From JBGLNL01 sp964548045 (lineage in GTDB: Bacteria; Chloroflexota; Dehalococcoidia; SZUA-161; SpSt-899), in the NCBI GenBank assembly GCA_964548045.1, contig CAZJQZ010000002.1:1-52063 (forward strand): a stretch of 52,063 bases of DNA. Direction: 5' to 3'. The notes under the pieces were generated by a model, which made no database searches, was not told where the DNA came from, and worked only from the letters and a program-made list of their open reading frames with translations. How positions within the stretch are numbered: position 1 is the stretch's first letter; the number at the start of each line of letters is the position of its first letter. Shown one piece after another: positions 26,064-34,973 of this stretch. The position numbers and the translations under genes were made by a program.

Positions 26064-27200
26064 CTACAAGCCCAGTTCTCTGGCGATGATTAATTGTTGA
26101 ATTTCAGTGCTTCCTTCGGTGGTATGGAAAAGTATGACATCGCGGTAATAACGCTGAATCACTGACTCCACCAGATAACCGGCACCCGCATGAATCCGCA
26201 TAGCCTCTTCAGCCATTTTTATAGCCATTTCCGAGGAGTACATTTTGGTCATGGCAGATTCTTTGCGACACTCATCACCCTGGTCATAAAGCCAAGCAAT
26301 TCGGTAGAGAAGCCATCTGGCTGCCTCTAAATCCACATTCATTTTAGCCAGCTTGAAGGCGATGGCCTGATTCTTTCCAATCGGTTTACCGAATTGAATC
26401 CTTTCCTTTGCATAATTAAGCGACGCATCATAAGCCGCTTGACCTACTCCCACGCTCCGGGCGCTATGTGAAATTCTGGCCCCATTCAGGGATTCCATCA
26501 TATATTTGAAGCCGCGCCCTTCCTCACCAATCAAATTATCAGCAGTTACCCGGCAATCATCAAATGCGAGATCTCCAGTAGCCGTCGAGTGATTCCCCAG
26601 TTTCCTCATCTTATTACTGGTAAACCCAGGCGTCCCGGCATCCACGATAATGGTGCTTATTCCCCTGCTGCCTTTACTCTTGTCGGTTACGACCGCCAGG
26701 GTAATGAAATCGCATATCTGCCCATTGGTAATATAGATTTTGTTACCATTTATGATAAACTGATCCCCGTCCCTCGCAGCCTTGCTGTCAAGATTCGCAG
26801 CATCTGAACCGGCGTTAGGCTCCGTCAGGCCATAAGCAGCGATCTTCTCCCCTTTACACGCCGGTACCAGATACTTTTGTTTCTGTTCTTCGGTACCATG
26901 AGTCGCCACGACATGAGTAGCAAGGCCTCCATTGACCATTATTGAGGAGCAAATGCCTGAGGAAACTTTTCCCAGTTCCTCATAAAGAATGCACTCACCG
27001 GTTTTGCCCAATCCACCCCCACCATACTCTTCCGGATAGGCAGGGCAAAGATAGCCAAGCTCTCCCAGCTTGGTGAATAACTCCATAGGGGTCTCTTCTT
27101 TTTCTTCAGCCTCATCTACGATGGGAGCTACTTCCCGAGTAGCAAAATCCCTGGCGGCATTTTGAAACAGTTGCTGTACTTCATCAAACGCAAAATCCAT
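26064..27200 (-). CDS. Acyl-CoA dehydrogenase
   Basis: FAD-dependent acyl-CoA dehydrogenase of 378 aa with the full three-domain pattern. The FAD/substrate signature AYGLTEPNAGSDAANL is at about 132-147. The catalytic base is Glu362 in HTTEGSTEIQQL. This is an odd insertion between frr and uppS, which are normally adjacent, with 17-nt and 3-nt junctions, so it is cotranscribed with translation and envelope genes. Chain-length specificity and the electron acceptor (ETF genes) are not shown by the window. Confidence 0.93.
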   Translation of the reverse strand: MDFAFDEVQQLFQNAARDFATREVAPIVDEAEEKEETPMELFTKLGELGYLCPAYPEEYGGGGLGKTGECILYEELGKVSSGICSSIMVNGGLATHVVATHGTEEQKQKYLVPACKGEKIAAYGLTEPNAGSDAANLDSKAARDGDQFIINGNKIYITNGQICDFITLAVVTDKSKGSRGISTIIVDAGTPGFTSNKMRKLGNHSTATGDLAFDDCRVTADNLIGEEGRGFKYMMESLNGARISHSARSVGVGQAAYDASLNYAKERIQFGKPIGKNQAIAFKLAKMNVDLEAARWLLYRIAWLYDQGDECRKESAMTKMYSSEMAIKMAEEAMRIHAGAGYLVESVIQRYYRDVILFHTTEGSTEIQQLIIARELGL

Positions 27201-27217
27201 TTACTTTCTCCCTTAAA

Positions 27218-27775
27218 CTATTCCTCCATAACTTCCTGTTCTTTATTCGTCCCCACCTCATCAACGCTCCCGATAAACTTATCGGTAATCTCCTGAAGCT
27301 GCTTTTCGGCCCGCTTCTCATCATCCTCAGATATCTCTTTGTCTTTTTTCATCTCCCGCAATTTTTCCAGAGCACCGCGCCTTATGTTCCGCACGGAGAT
27401 GCGGCCATCCTCGACCTTCCTCTTTACCACCTTCACCAGATCCTTCCGCCGCTCCTCGGTAAGCTCAGGGATTTGCAGCCTGATCACGTTGCCCTGCGTG
27501 GAAGGATTCAGCCCCAGATCGGATTTGAGAATAGCTTTTTCAATAGTCGGCACAACCGATTTATCCCAGGGCTGAATGACAATCATCCTAGCCTCAGGAA
27601 CAGAAATGCTGGCAACCTGGCTTAACGGAGTGGGAGCGCCATAGTAATCCACTTTAACATGATCCACCAGTCTGGCACTGGCCCGACCGGTCCGCACTCC
27701 AGACAGATCTTTCTCCAGCGCATCCACAGCCTTGCCCATCTTGCCTTCGGTATCCTTCAAAATATCATCTATCAT
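27218..27775 (-). CDS. frr: Ribosome recycling factor
   Basis: Splits post-termination ribosomes together with EF-G. The 185-aa product has the family pattern: GRASARLVDHVKVDYYG, PWDKSVVPTIEKAI, LTEERRKDLVKVVKRKVEDGRISVRNIRR. I start at 27775 (MIDDILKD), preceded by GGGAGGAAG; the frame extends further upstream but into pyrH. It lies 10 nt after pyrH. Confidence 0.97.
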   Translation of the reverse strand: MIDDILKDTEGKMGKAVDALEKDLSGVRTGRASARLVDHVKVDYYGAPTPLSQVASISVPEARMIVIQPWDKSVVPTIEKAILKSDLGLNPSTQGNVIRLQIPELTEERRKDLVKVVKRKVEDGRISVRNIRRGALEKLREMKKDKEISEDDEKRAEKQLQEITDKFIGSVDEVGTNKEQEVMEE

Positions 27776-27785
27776 TTCTTCCTCC

Positions 27786-28505
27786 CTAGCTCGATACCAA
27801 CGTACCGACGTTCTCCCCGGCAACTGCTTTTTCGATACTTTGAGGAGCCTGAAGATTGAAAACTAGAACCGGAAGGTGATTATCCATACAGAGGGTGAGA
27901 GCAGTTGAATCCATTACATCCAGCCGCTTGTTCAATGCATCCAGGTAATTAAGACGATCGAACTTCCTGGCATCCTTATTGGTTCGAGGGTCGGAATCAT
28001 AGACCCCATCAACGTTGTTTTTCGCCATCAGCAGAATTTCAGCATCGATATCCACTGCCCGGAGAGCAGCAGCAGTATCGGTGGTCATATATGGATTCCC
28101 CGTTCCGGCTGCAAAAATAACCACCCGACCTTTTTCTAGATGCCTGATGGCCCTTCTTCTAATGTAATGCTCAGCCAGCGACTGCATGGAAATAGCGGTT
28201 TGCGTTCGTGTGATGAGGCCCTGTTTTTCGAGAGCATCCTGAAGAGCAAGGGCATTGATCACTGTGGCCAGCATCCCCGCATAATCAGCCGTGGAACGAT
28301 CCATTCCCTGAGATTCCGCCACACTCCCCCTCCAGATGTTCCCCCCACCAACCACAATAGCCACCTCCACCCCCGCACCGACAATTTGATTAAGCTGTTC
28401 GGAGATGCCCTTCAACACACCAGTGTCGATGCCGTATTTCCCTTCCCCCATCAAAGCCTCTCCGCTAACCTTGAGCAGAACACGCTTGTATCTGGGTTCG
28501 TCCAT
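27786..28505 (-). CDS. pyrH: UMP kinase
   Basis: Amino-acid-kinase-fold uridylate kinase giving UDP. KRVLLKVSGEALMG at the N-terminus, VVGGGNIWRG, GTGNPYMTTDTAAALRA and the DGVYDSDPRTN loop are diagnostic; length 239 aa is normal. It is placed 2 nt after tsf in the conserved rpsB-tsf-pyrH-frr order. Confidence 0.97.
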   Translation of the reverse strand: MDEPRYKRVLLKVSGEALMGEGKYGIDTGVLKGISEQLNQIVGAGVEVAIVVGGGNIWRGSVAESQGMDRSTADYAGMLATVINALALQDALEKQGLITRTQTAISMQSLAEHYIRRRAIRHLEKGRVVIFAAGTGNPYMTTDTAAALRAVDIDAEILLMAKNNVDGVYDSDPRTNKDARKFDRLNYLDALNKRLDVMDSTALTLCMDNHLPVLVFNLQAPQSIEKAVAGENVGTLVSS

Positions 28506-28507
28506 CC

Positions 28508-29005
28508 TTATACACCTATTTCAAATCGGGAAAATCTGGAAATTCCGATATTCTCGCCAACCTTGCCTACCACTTCAACTATGATATCCTGCACGCTTTT
28601 CTGGGGATCTTTTATGAACGGCTGACTCAGCAGGCAAACTTCCTCAAGGTTTTCATCCGGGGAAGCCTCTTCTGCCGTAAGATAAACAGGAGTAGTAGCT
28701 GCCACCTGCATGGCTATATCGTGAGCCAGCGTCTTAAAATCATCGGTTCTGGCCACAAAATCGGTCTCGCAATTTATTTCGACCATCGCCCCGATGCGCC
28801 CCCCGGCATGCATATAAGCTTCCACCAGTCCGCTCCCAAGAGCACGTGTGCTTTTTTTCTGAGCGATTGCAAACCCACGCTCTTTAAGCGTTTTTATGGC
28901 AGCATCGAAATCGCCATTGGCTCCCACCAGAGCCTTTTTACAATCCATCAACCCGACACCCGTCTTCTCTCTCAAATCTTTAATCTGGTCTACTGTGACC
29001 TGCAT
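28508..29005 (-). CDS. tsf: Elongation factor Ts, short form
   Basis: Nucleotide-exchange factor for EF-Tu. N-terminal UBA-like module with the invariant LREKTGVGLMDCKKAL (residues 12-27) and the core GAMVEINCETDFVARTDDF. At 165 aa it is far shorter than the ~280-aa enterobacterial protein because one core subdomain is missing; short forms of this kind occur in Chloroflexota and related groups and are not truncations. It starts 18 nt after rpsB. Confidence 0.95.
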   Translation of the reverse strand: MQVTVDQIKDLREKTGVGLMDCKKALVGANGDFDAAIKTLKERGFAIAQKKSTRALGSGLVEAYMHAGGRIGAMVEINCETDFVARTDDFKTLAHDIAMQVAATTPVYLTAEEASPDENLEEVCLLSQPFIKDPQKSVQDIIVEVVGKVGENIGISRFSRFEIGV

Positions 29006-29023
29006 CGTTATTATTGCCCCTTT

Positions 29024-29899
29024 CTACTCTTCGAGTGCTGATTCTTCACCCTTCAAGGGTGCCAATATGATTTCCTCTTGCTCCACATCTCCAATAACTG
29101 CATCTGATGAGTCAACCTCTTCAGTTACGATCTCTTCTTCAGGAATCATTTCCTCAAATGGTTGGAGTCCCGCCTTGCCTTCGATCACCGCATCAGCTAT
29201 CACACTGCTTACCAGCTTGATAGACTTGATGGCATCATCATTAGCTGGAACCGGGTAATCCACCATACGGGGATCACAATCAGTATCTACCATAGCAACA
29301 ATCGGAACCCCGAGTTGCCTGGCTTCAGCAACAGCGATTTTTTCCTTATTCAGGTCCGCTACAAACATCGCAGCCGGAATCTTGGTCATCTCCTTGACAC
29401 CGGCAAAAAGCAAATTGAGACGAAACATTTGCTTTTCAAGTTTCAGGGCCTCTTTTTTGGGCAAGTTTTCAAACTCACCGCGCTCTTTGCTGTCTTCCAG
29501 TCTAACCAAATAATCAATCCGTGCCTGGATGGTCGAGAAATTAGTCAGCATCCCCCCCAGCCAGCGCCGATGCACATAATAGGCACCACAACGCCTCGCC
29601 TCTTCCTCGATCACTTCCTGAGCCTGTTTTTTGGTCCCCACGAAGACAATGTCGCCCCCATCAGCTATCAGATCCCGCACGAACTCACGAGCTTTTTCCA
29701 ACCTTGCCAGAGACTGCTGCAAGTCAATAATGTGAATCCCGTTTCGCTGGGTAAAGACAAATTCCTTCATCCGTGGGTTCCATCGCTTCTTCTGGTGCCC
29801 AAAATGAACACCAGCCTCAAGCAGAAGCTTGATGGTAACGGCTTCAGGCCGCTTGGGAATTGGTTCCTGCATCGCATTTATTTCTGTTGTTTCAACCAT
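29024..29899 (-). CDS. rpsB: 30S ribosomal protein S2
   Basis: Small-subunit protein S2 with LLLEAGVHFGHQKKRWNPRMKEF, GIHIIDLQQSLARLEKA, VGTKKQAQEVIEEEA, RWLGGMLTNFSTI and GVPIVAMVDTDCDPRMVDYPVPANDDA. At 291 aa it is longer than usual because of an acidic, Glu/Val-rich C-terminal tail (about 245-291). The start could be Met1 or Met10. It is the promoter-proximal gene of the 19-gene operon. Confidence 0.97.
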   Translation of the reverse strand: MVETTEINAMQEPIPKRPEAVTIKLLLEAGVHFGHQKKRWNPRMKEFVFTQRNGIHIIDLQQSLARLEKAREFVRDLIADGGDIVFVGTKKQAQEVIEEEARRCGAYYVHRRWLGGMLTNFSTIQARIDYLVRLEDSKERGEFENLPKKEALKLEKQMFRLNLLFAGVKEMTKIPAAMFVADLNKEKIAVAEARQLGVPIVAMVDTDCDPRMVDYPVPANDDAIKSIKLVSSVIADAVIEGKAGLQPFEEMIPEEEIVTEEVDSSDAVIGDVEQEEIILAPLKGEESALEE

Positions 29900-29930
29900 A
29901 CATACCCGCTTTCTGACAAATTACTTTGCT

Positions 29931-29959
29931 AGTTTACCACAAGTGAAACCCAATGACAA
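29931..29959 (-). promoter_or_regulatory. rpsB operon promoter
   Basis: On the minus strand TTGTCA (29954-29959) and TAAACT (29931-29936) are spaced exactly 17 bp apart. The leader to the rpsB ATG would be about 25 nt. This is the only strong promoter I see for the following 17 kb. Confidence 0.65.
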
Positions 29960-29972
29960 TAAAAAACACACT

Positions 29973-30009
29973 AAAAGATCACAGAGATTTCTATTCCCTG
30001 TGACCTTTT
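29973..30009 (-). terminator. Terminator of the hdrA/mvhD operon
   Basis: A 12-bp stem, AAAAGATCACAG against CTGTGACCTTTT with one mismatch, and a 13-nt loop. Read on the minus strand it is followed by TTTTAGTGTGTTTTTT. It closes the redox operon just upstream of the rpsB promoter. Confidence 0.7.
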
Positions 30010-30098
30010 ATTTCTTCGAAATGACAGGACTTTTACTTGCTATAAATCCGAGTATAGAGAGTCGAGAATGTCTTCCGGCTGGCCGCCTTGATTCGGTT

Positions 30099-30926
30099 TC
30101 ATTCTCTGACGATCATCCGTTCCTCCACGGGAATAGGTGGAGGAACCGGTTCGGAAACGATTTTCTGCACTGCCGCAAATTTGGGAGGACAGGCTTCAAA
30201 ACACGTATTGCATTTGATGCATTTATCCTGATCGATGACATGAATCTGCTTCTTGGCACCCTCAATTGCCCCCACAGGACACTTCCGGGCGCAAATCATA
30301 CAAGCCTGGCATTTTTCCGGATCAATATAGTAGGAAACTACCTCATTGAACAGCGTTTCTATCTCTTCACTGGTGAAAAGACCGTCGTATTCCGCTTCGC
30401 TTTCCAGGTGTGATTCCAATTTCTCTCTTTCCGTTATCTTTATATACGGGATAAGCTTGGTGACCGTATCCAGTTTACAGTTCAATTCGTCTCCTGAAAT
30501 CTCGTCGCCATTGCCCAGAGGGCCCAGTCCCTTTACGTGTGAGACAAACCTGTCAACCACTTCAGCAAATACCTGTCCTTCGCCGGAGGACATGAATTGG
30601 ATATCGAGCCGCTCCGGATTAATCCCAACATGTTCCATGATTCTTTTGCAAAGGAGCACCATGTTAAGCGCCTGGTAGTTTCCGTGAGTAATATAATTGC
30701 ATTCACCCAGATGGCAACCGCCAATGAATACACCATCCACCCCGTTCTGGAAAGCCCGGAACACGAATGCCGGATCGACTCTTCCGGAACACATGACGCG
30801 AATCATTCTTAATTCTGTTGTATACTGTAGTCTGGAAACTCCAGCCAAATCGGCAGCGCCATACGCTCACCAATGGCATGCGAAGCCCAAGATTCTAGGT
30901 TTGTAGTCAAATCCTGCACTCATCAT
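30099..30926 (-). CDS. MvhD-like selenoprotein with ferredoxin domain (BamF-like)
   Basis: MvhD proteins pass electrons between hydrogenase-type partners and HdrA through a [2Fe-2S] cluster. The 275-codon gene starts at ATG 30926, preceded by AAAGGA. TGA at 30867-30869 is codon 20 in ILGFACHW-U-AYGAADLAGVSR, where relatives have CNWCSYGGAD; the frame is open on both sides and conserved, so it is read as selenocysteine. The remaining cluster cysteines are Cys17, Cys46, Cys71 and Cys76. A C-terminal two-cluster ferredoxin follows (Cys206-216, 236-246). BamF of Geobacter is a selenoprotein of the same type. Confidence 0.9.
30825..30866 (-). promoter_or_regulatory. Candidate SECIS element in the mvhD-like gene
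   Basis: In the mRNA, 22 nt after the TGA, CUGGA and UCCAG can pair around a GUU loop. The distance and the G-U in the apical loop fit bacterial SECIS elements, but the stem is only 5 bp. Confidence 0.45.
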
Positions 30927-30963
30927 GATATCCTTTCTCGCCTAGTTCTACTTGCTCCTCACA

Positions 30964-33900
30964 TCAATGGACTTCTACAAGAGCCGGAACTAATGCGTCT
31001 ATTTGACTTATGATCTCTTCGTCAGTGAAATGTTTCAGTTGTATCGCGCCGGTGGGACACTTCGAGTTGCACAGGCCGTCTCCTTTACAGAGAACCGGAT
31101 TAACAACAGCCTTCTTGCCCTGTTTGGTATCATTAAACTCTATAGCTCCATAGGTACACACTTTGATGCATTCACCGCATCCTATGCATTTATCCTCAGT
31201 CACTTTGCAGATGGAACCGGAAGCGACGACGGTGTCACGTGAGAGAAGCGTCAAAACCCGCCCCGCAGCCGCATAGGCCTGGCTAATCGATTCCGGTATA
31301 AGCTTGGGATAGTGGGCAGTTCCACAAAGATACACGCCATCGGCAGCAAATTCCACCGGTCTCAGTTTGGCGTGGGCTTCCTTGAAGAAATTATCCGGGC
31401 TCAAGGCGACTGTAAATTGTTGGGATAGTTCCTTGTTTCCTTCAGGAGGAATAGCCGCAGCGGCCAACATAACGATATCAGCGTCTATGGCAATTTTCTG
31501 GCCTAACACATAATCCGGCACGGTAACTCTCAATACAGGCCTGCCTTCTTCCACAACCGCTTCCATCTCGGGTTTTGCTTCAGGCTCATAGCGGATGAAC
31601 CGCACATTCTTATCTGCCGCCTCCCGGTAATAATTCTCGAGGTATCCATACATTCTCATATCCCTGAAGAGAATATAGATATCCACCTCCGGGTTCAGCT
31701 CTTTGAGCAACAGGGCGTTCTTTACAGATTCACTGCAGCATACACGACTGCAATAATTCCTTTCCTCATTCCGGCAGCCCACGCACTGGATCATCACCAC
31801 ACTCTTGGCATTGGTTAACCTTTCGTCTCGATTGACGATAGCATCCTCCAGCTCAAGGTGAGTCATGACCCTGTCATCTTCTCCATACATGTATTCTGTC
31901 GGTTGATACACGTCCACCCCTGTGGCAATGACGGTTGCCCCATGTGTTATCTTGCTGATTCCCAGTTCAGACTTCACCGTGGTTACGAAATTGCCGATGT
32001 AGCCGGTAGCCTCGTTGATGGTAGCATCATGGTATACATGTACGAGTGGATTCTGATAGACCTTGCGTATAAGATCGTTCAGATACTCTTGAACATCCAA
32101 TCCTTCCAGGATGCGATGAATTTTTCGAGCCAATCCGCCCAGGTCTTTCTCCTTTTCCACAAGGTGAACCTCATGCCCCTGTTCGGCTATGGAGAGAGCA
32201 CATACCATGCCGGCTATACCTCCACCAACCACTAACGCTCTTTTGTCTACCGGCAGATCGATTTGCCTTAATGGCTCGAGAAGGCAAGCTCGTGCTACCG
32301 ACGACCGAATTAAGTCCTTCGCCTTTTGTGTAGCCTCTTCAGGTTCTTTAGCGTGGACCCAAGAGCAATGTTCTCTGATATTTGCCATTTCGAAGTAATA
32401 TGGATTAAGTCCCCCTTCCCGAACAGTATCCCAGAATAGCGGTTCGAGGGTCCTGGGAGAGCAAGCAGCGACAATCACTCGATTGAGCCCCTTTTCCTCT
32501 ATTACATCCGTTATTTCTTTGGCACAATTGGTGGCACACGAGAATAGCTGTTCCTGACAATGGACGACATTGGGCAAGGTCTCGGTATATTCAACTGTGG
32601 AAGGCACATCGACTACTCTGCTGATATTGGCCCCACAATGACATACAAAGACTCCTATCCTCGGTTCTTCGCCGGTAACATCCCTTTCCGGCGGATACAC
32701 TCTTTCCGTTGTCAGTCTGCCTCTTCGGTAGTCAAGGAGCGTGCCGCATTGCGAGCCAGCTCCGCTGGCGGTGTAAACCGTCTCAGGGATATCTACAGGC
32801 CCTTGGAAGGCTCCGCTTATAAAGATCCCCGGACGGGAGGTCTCCATAGGATTTGTCGGGTTGGTTTTGCAGAATCCATGCGAATTAAGTTCAATGCCGA
32901 ATGTGCGTGCTATGCCCTCGGAATTAACAGGAGGATCCAATCCGACGGATAACACTACCATATCAAACTCTTCCTCTTGTACCCCATCTTCGTAAGTTGA
33001 GTATCGTATGGTGACATTCTTGCTTTCCGGTATTTCTCTCCCTATCGATACATAGCTTCTGATGAACCGAACCCCGGGAAGGTTCGCTGTCCTCTCGTAG
33101 AACCGCTCGAAGTCTTTCCCGTAAGAGCGAATGTCGTTATGGAATATAGTACACTCGGCATCGGCGTCGTGGTCCTTGGTCAGAATGACTTGCTTTTGCG
33201 CATAAGTGCAGCACACGGCAGAACAATAGCTGTTACCCCCCTCAATAACCTGCCGGGAACCGACGCACTGAATCCAGGCAATTTTGTGGGGATACTTCTG
33301 GTCGGAAGCACGCAGTATTTCACCTTCATATGGGCCGGTAGCGCATAACAGCCGTTCATAGTCCATACTGGTTACTACGTTATCGAATTTGCTGTAGCCG
33401 TAGTCTTCACTCAATTTGCTGGGATCAAACGGCTCCATCCCCGGAGATAGGATTATAGCCCCTACCTCAATTTCAACTTTCTCCGGCAGCTGACTGAAAT
33501 CTATGGCGCCATTTTGACACACCGCTTTGCAGATGAAGCACTTCTTCTCTTTAAGGTAAAGACAGCTTTCATCAATATAAGCAACAAGGGGAACTGCCTG
33601 AGAGTAATATATATGGATGGCCTTGTTATTGGATATATCTTGATTGAATGGATCGGGAAACTTCACCGGGCAGGCTTCTACACAGGCAGTACAGCCCACG
33701 CATTTGTCTTCGATGATGTACCGGGGCTTCTTGGTCAGAGTTACCTTGAAAGCCCCCTCTTCCCCTTCTACACTGTCTACTTCAGTATAGGTCAGAACCT
33801 CTATGTTCGTCTGCCGGTCGACCTCGACCAGTTTGGGAGAGAGTATTCACATAGAGCAGTCATTGGTGGGAAACGTCTTGTCAAGCTGAGCCATATGGCC

Positions 33901-34062
33901 ACCAATGGCAGGTGATTTCTCCACCATATAGACTTTGAAGCCTGCAGTAGCAAGATCGAGAGAGGCCTGAATGCCGCTGATTCCGCCACCCACTACCATG
34001 ACATCACCGAAATTATTACTTGCCAGACTTCTATAGAATTGTTCAAGTTGTTCCTGTTCCAT
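30964..34062 (-). CDS. HdrA-like selenoprotein, double-length (BamE-like)
   Basis: FAD and iron-sulfur protein of the heterodisulfide reductase A family, 1,032 codons. A first Rossmann motif GGGISG is at 25-30. TGA at 33847-33849 is codon 72 in TNDCSM-U-ILSPKLVEV, where HdrA has Cys or, in methanogens, selenocysteine. Ferredoxin motifs lie at 121-131 and 167-182, a second HdrA module has FAD motif GGGIAGM at about 613-619, and two further clusters lie near 959-970 and 992-1002. Without recoding, the 71-residue head and 911-residue tail would be separate. The role is probably flavin-based electron transfer or bifurcation. Confidence 0.92.
33802..33846 (-). promoter_or_regulatory. Candidate SECIS element in the hdrA-like gene
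   Basis: In the mRNA, 15 nt after the TGA, CUGGUC pairs with GACCGG (6 bp, one G-U) around the hexaloop GAGGUC. The loop contains AGGUC, as in the E. coli fdhF SECIS loop, at a similar distance from UGA. Confidence 0.65.
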
Positions 34063-34165
34063 TTCTCTCCATTTCTCTCAAGTTTGATGTGTCTGTTGTT
34101 GAGTACATCATCGGTCGAGAGCCATGCCCGGTTTTTGCCGGGTAGCATAAATATATACTTTATGT
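34063..34165 (-). other. fdhD-hdrA spacer with small hairpin
   Basis: The longest gap inside the operon. A CCCGG/CCGGG hairpin with a 6-nt loop lies near 34126-34142. It lacks a T-tract on the minus strand, so it is more likely a processing or attenuation structure than a terminator. Confidence 0.35.
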
Positions 34166-34954
34166 TCAGCGGCCAAGCCGCTCCGGGTGGGAATACACCG
34201 TCAGGCGGTTGCCGCGCGCATAACCAATCAGGGTAATACCCAGATCACGGGCAAGCGAGACTGCGCGCCCCGTCGGCGATGTCCGGGACACAATGATTGG
34301 AGCTTGCATCAGAGATGCCTTGAGCAGCATCTCTGAAGAAACGCGTCCGGTGCTCATCAGCATTCCGTCCCTGGTTTCCAATCCCTTCATGAGGCATTCG
34401 CCCAGAATCTTGTACAGGGTATTGTGCCGTCCGATATCCTCAGAGACCAGCAACAGGTTACGTGTATCAGACAGCGCCGAAGCGTGAACACCACCGCTGA
34501 GACGATACAGCTCCATTTGCTCCAGAAACTGCTTCATCTGAGACAACACACTGTCAGGGGAGACGACCAGATTGGAATCGACCCGTTTCCCCTCGTTGCT
34601 AAAAGCGACATTGCCACCACAGCCGGAAGTAAGAGTACGAATCTGAGGCACTTCAAATTCGGCGTTGCCCAATCGCACATCCACCTCTGATTCCTCCTCA
34701 CATACTCGCATGCTGGCTACATCGCTGATCCCCGAGATGATTCCCTCCGCATAAAGATATCCGATGACAAGGAAGTTCAGCTTGTTTGGGGTACACAAGA
34801 TGGTAACCAGCGCCTGGCGATTCACGAAAATTGAGATATCCTTCTCCACAGGCACTTGGGTCGAGGTGTTCACCCATCCCGCATCCGAGAAGCGATCGCA
34901 CCCCACATCCTCTGCGAGATTTTTCAGATTCGATACGGCAATCGTCTCTTGCAT
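34166..34954 (-). CDS. fdhD: FdhD-family sulfurtransferase
   Basis: FdhD moves sulfur from a cysteine desulfurase to the Mo/W-bis-pterin cofactor, classically of formate dehydrogenase. Family motifs are RTLTSGCGGNVAF (the family's CxxC is reduced to a single Cys here), GGVHASAL, SEDIGRHNTLYKILGE, STGRVSSEMLLKAS and the C-terminal SRTSPTGRAVSLARDLGITLIGYARG. The first ATG after the upstream stop is at 34954, giving 262 aa. Its position inside a tungsten-enzyme operon without formate dehydrogenase genes is unusual. Confidence 0.93.
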   Translation of the reverse strand: MQETIAVSNLKNLAEDVGCDRFSDAGWVNTSTQVPVEKDISIFVNRQALVTILCTPNKLNFLVIGYLYAEGIISGISDVASMRVCEEESEVDVRLGNAEFEVPQIRTLTSGCGGNVAFSNEGKRVDSNLVVSPDSVLSQMKQFLEQMELYRLSGGVHASALSDTRNLLLVSEDIGRHNTLYKILGECLMKGLETRDGMLMSTGRVSSEMLLKASLMQAPIIVSRTSPTGRAVSLARDLGITLIGYARGNRLTVYSHPERLGR

Positions 34955-34973
34955 TTTTTTGATTCTTTGTTCC

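Noticed and set aside
29162..29932. Plus-strand 256-codon open frame antisense to rpsB
   Set aside because: It lies opposite ribosomal protein S2, has no family resemblance and arises from the codon bias of the real gene.
33456..33464. Single GCCCCTAC box in the hdrA-like gene
   Set aside because: The second arm of the 28-bp palindrome is missing, so it is probably chance.
33847..34062. The hdrA head as a broken or separate pseudogene
   Set aside because: Head and tail are in the same frame, the TGA replaces a known Cys/Sec site, and a second Sec-type TGA exists in the same operon, so recoding explains it better.
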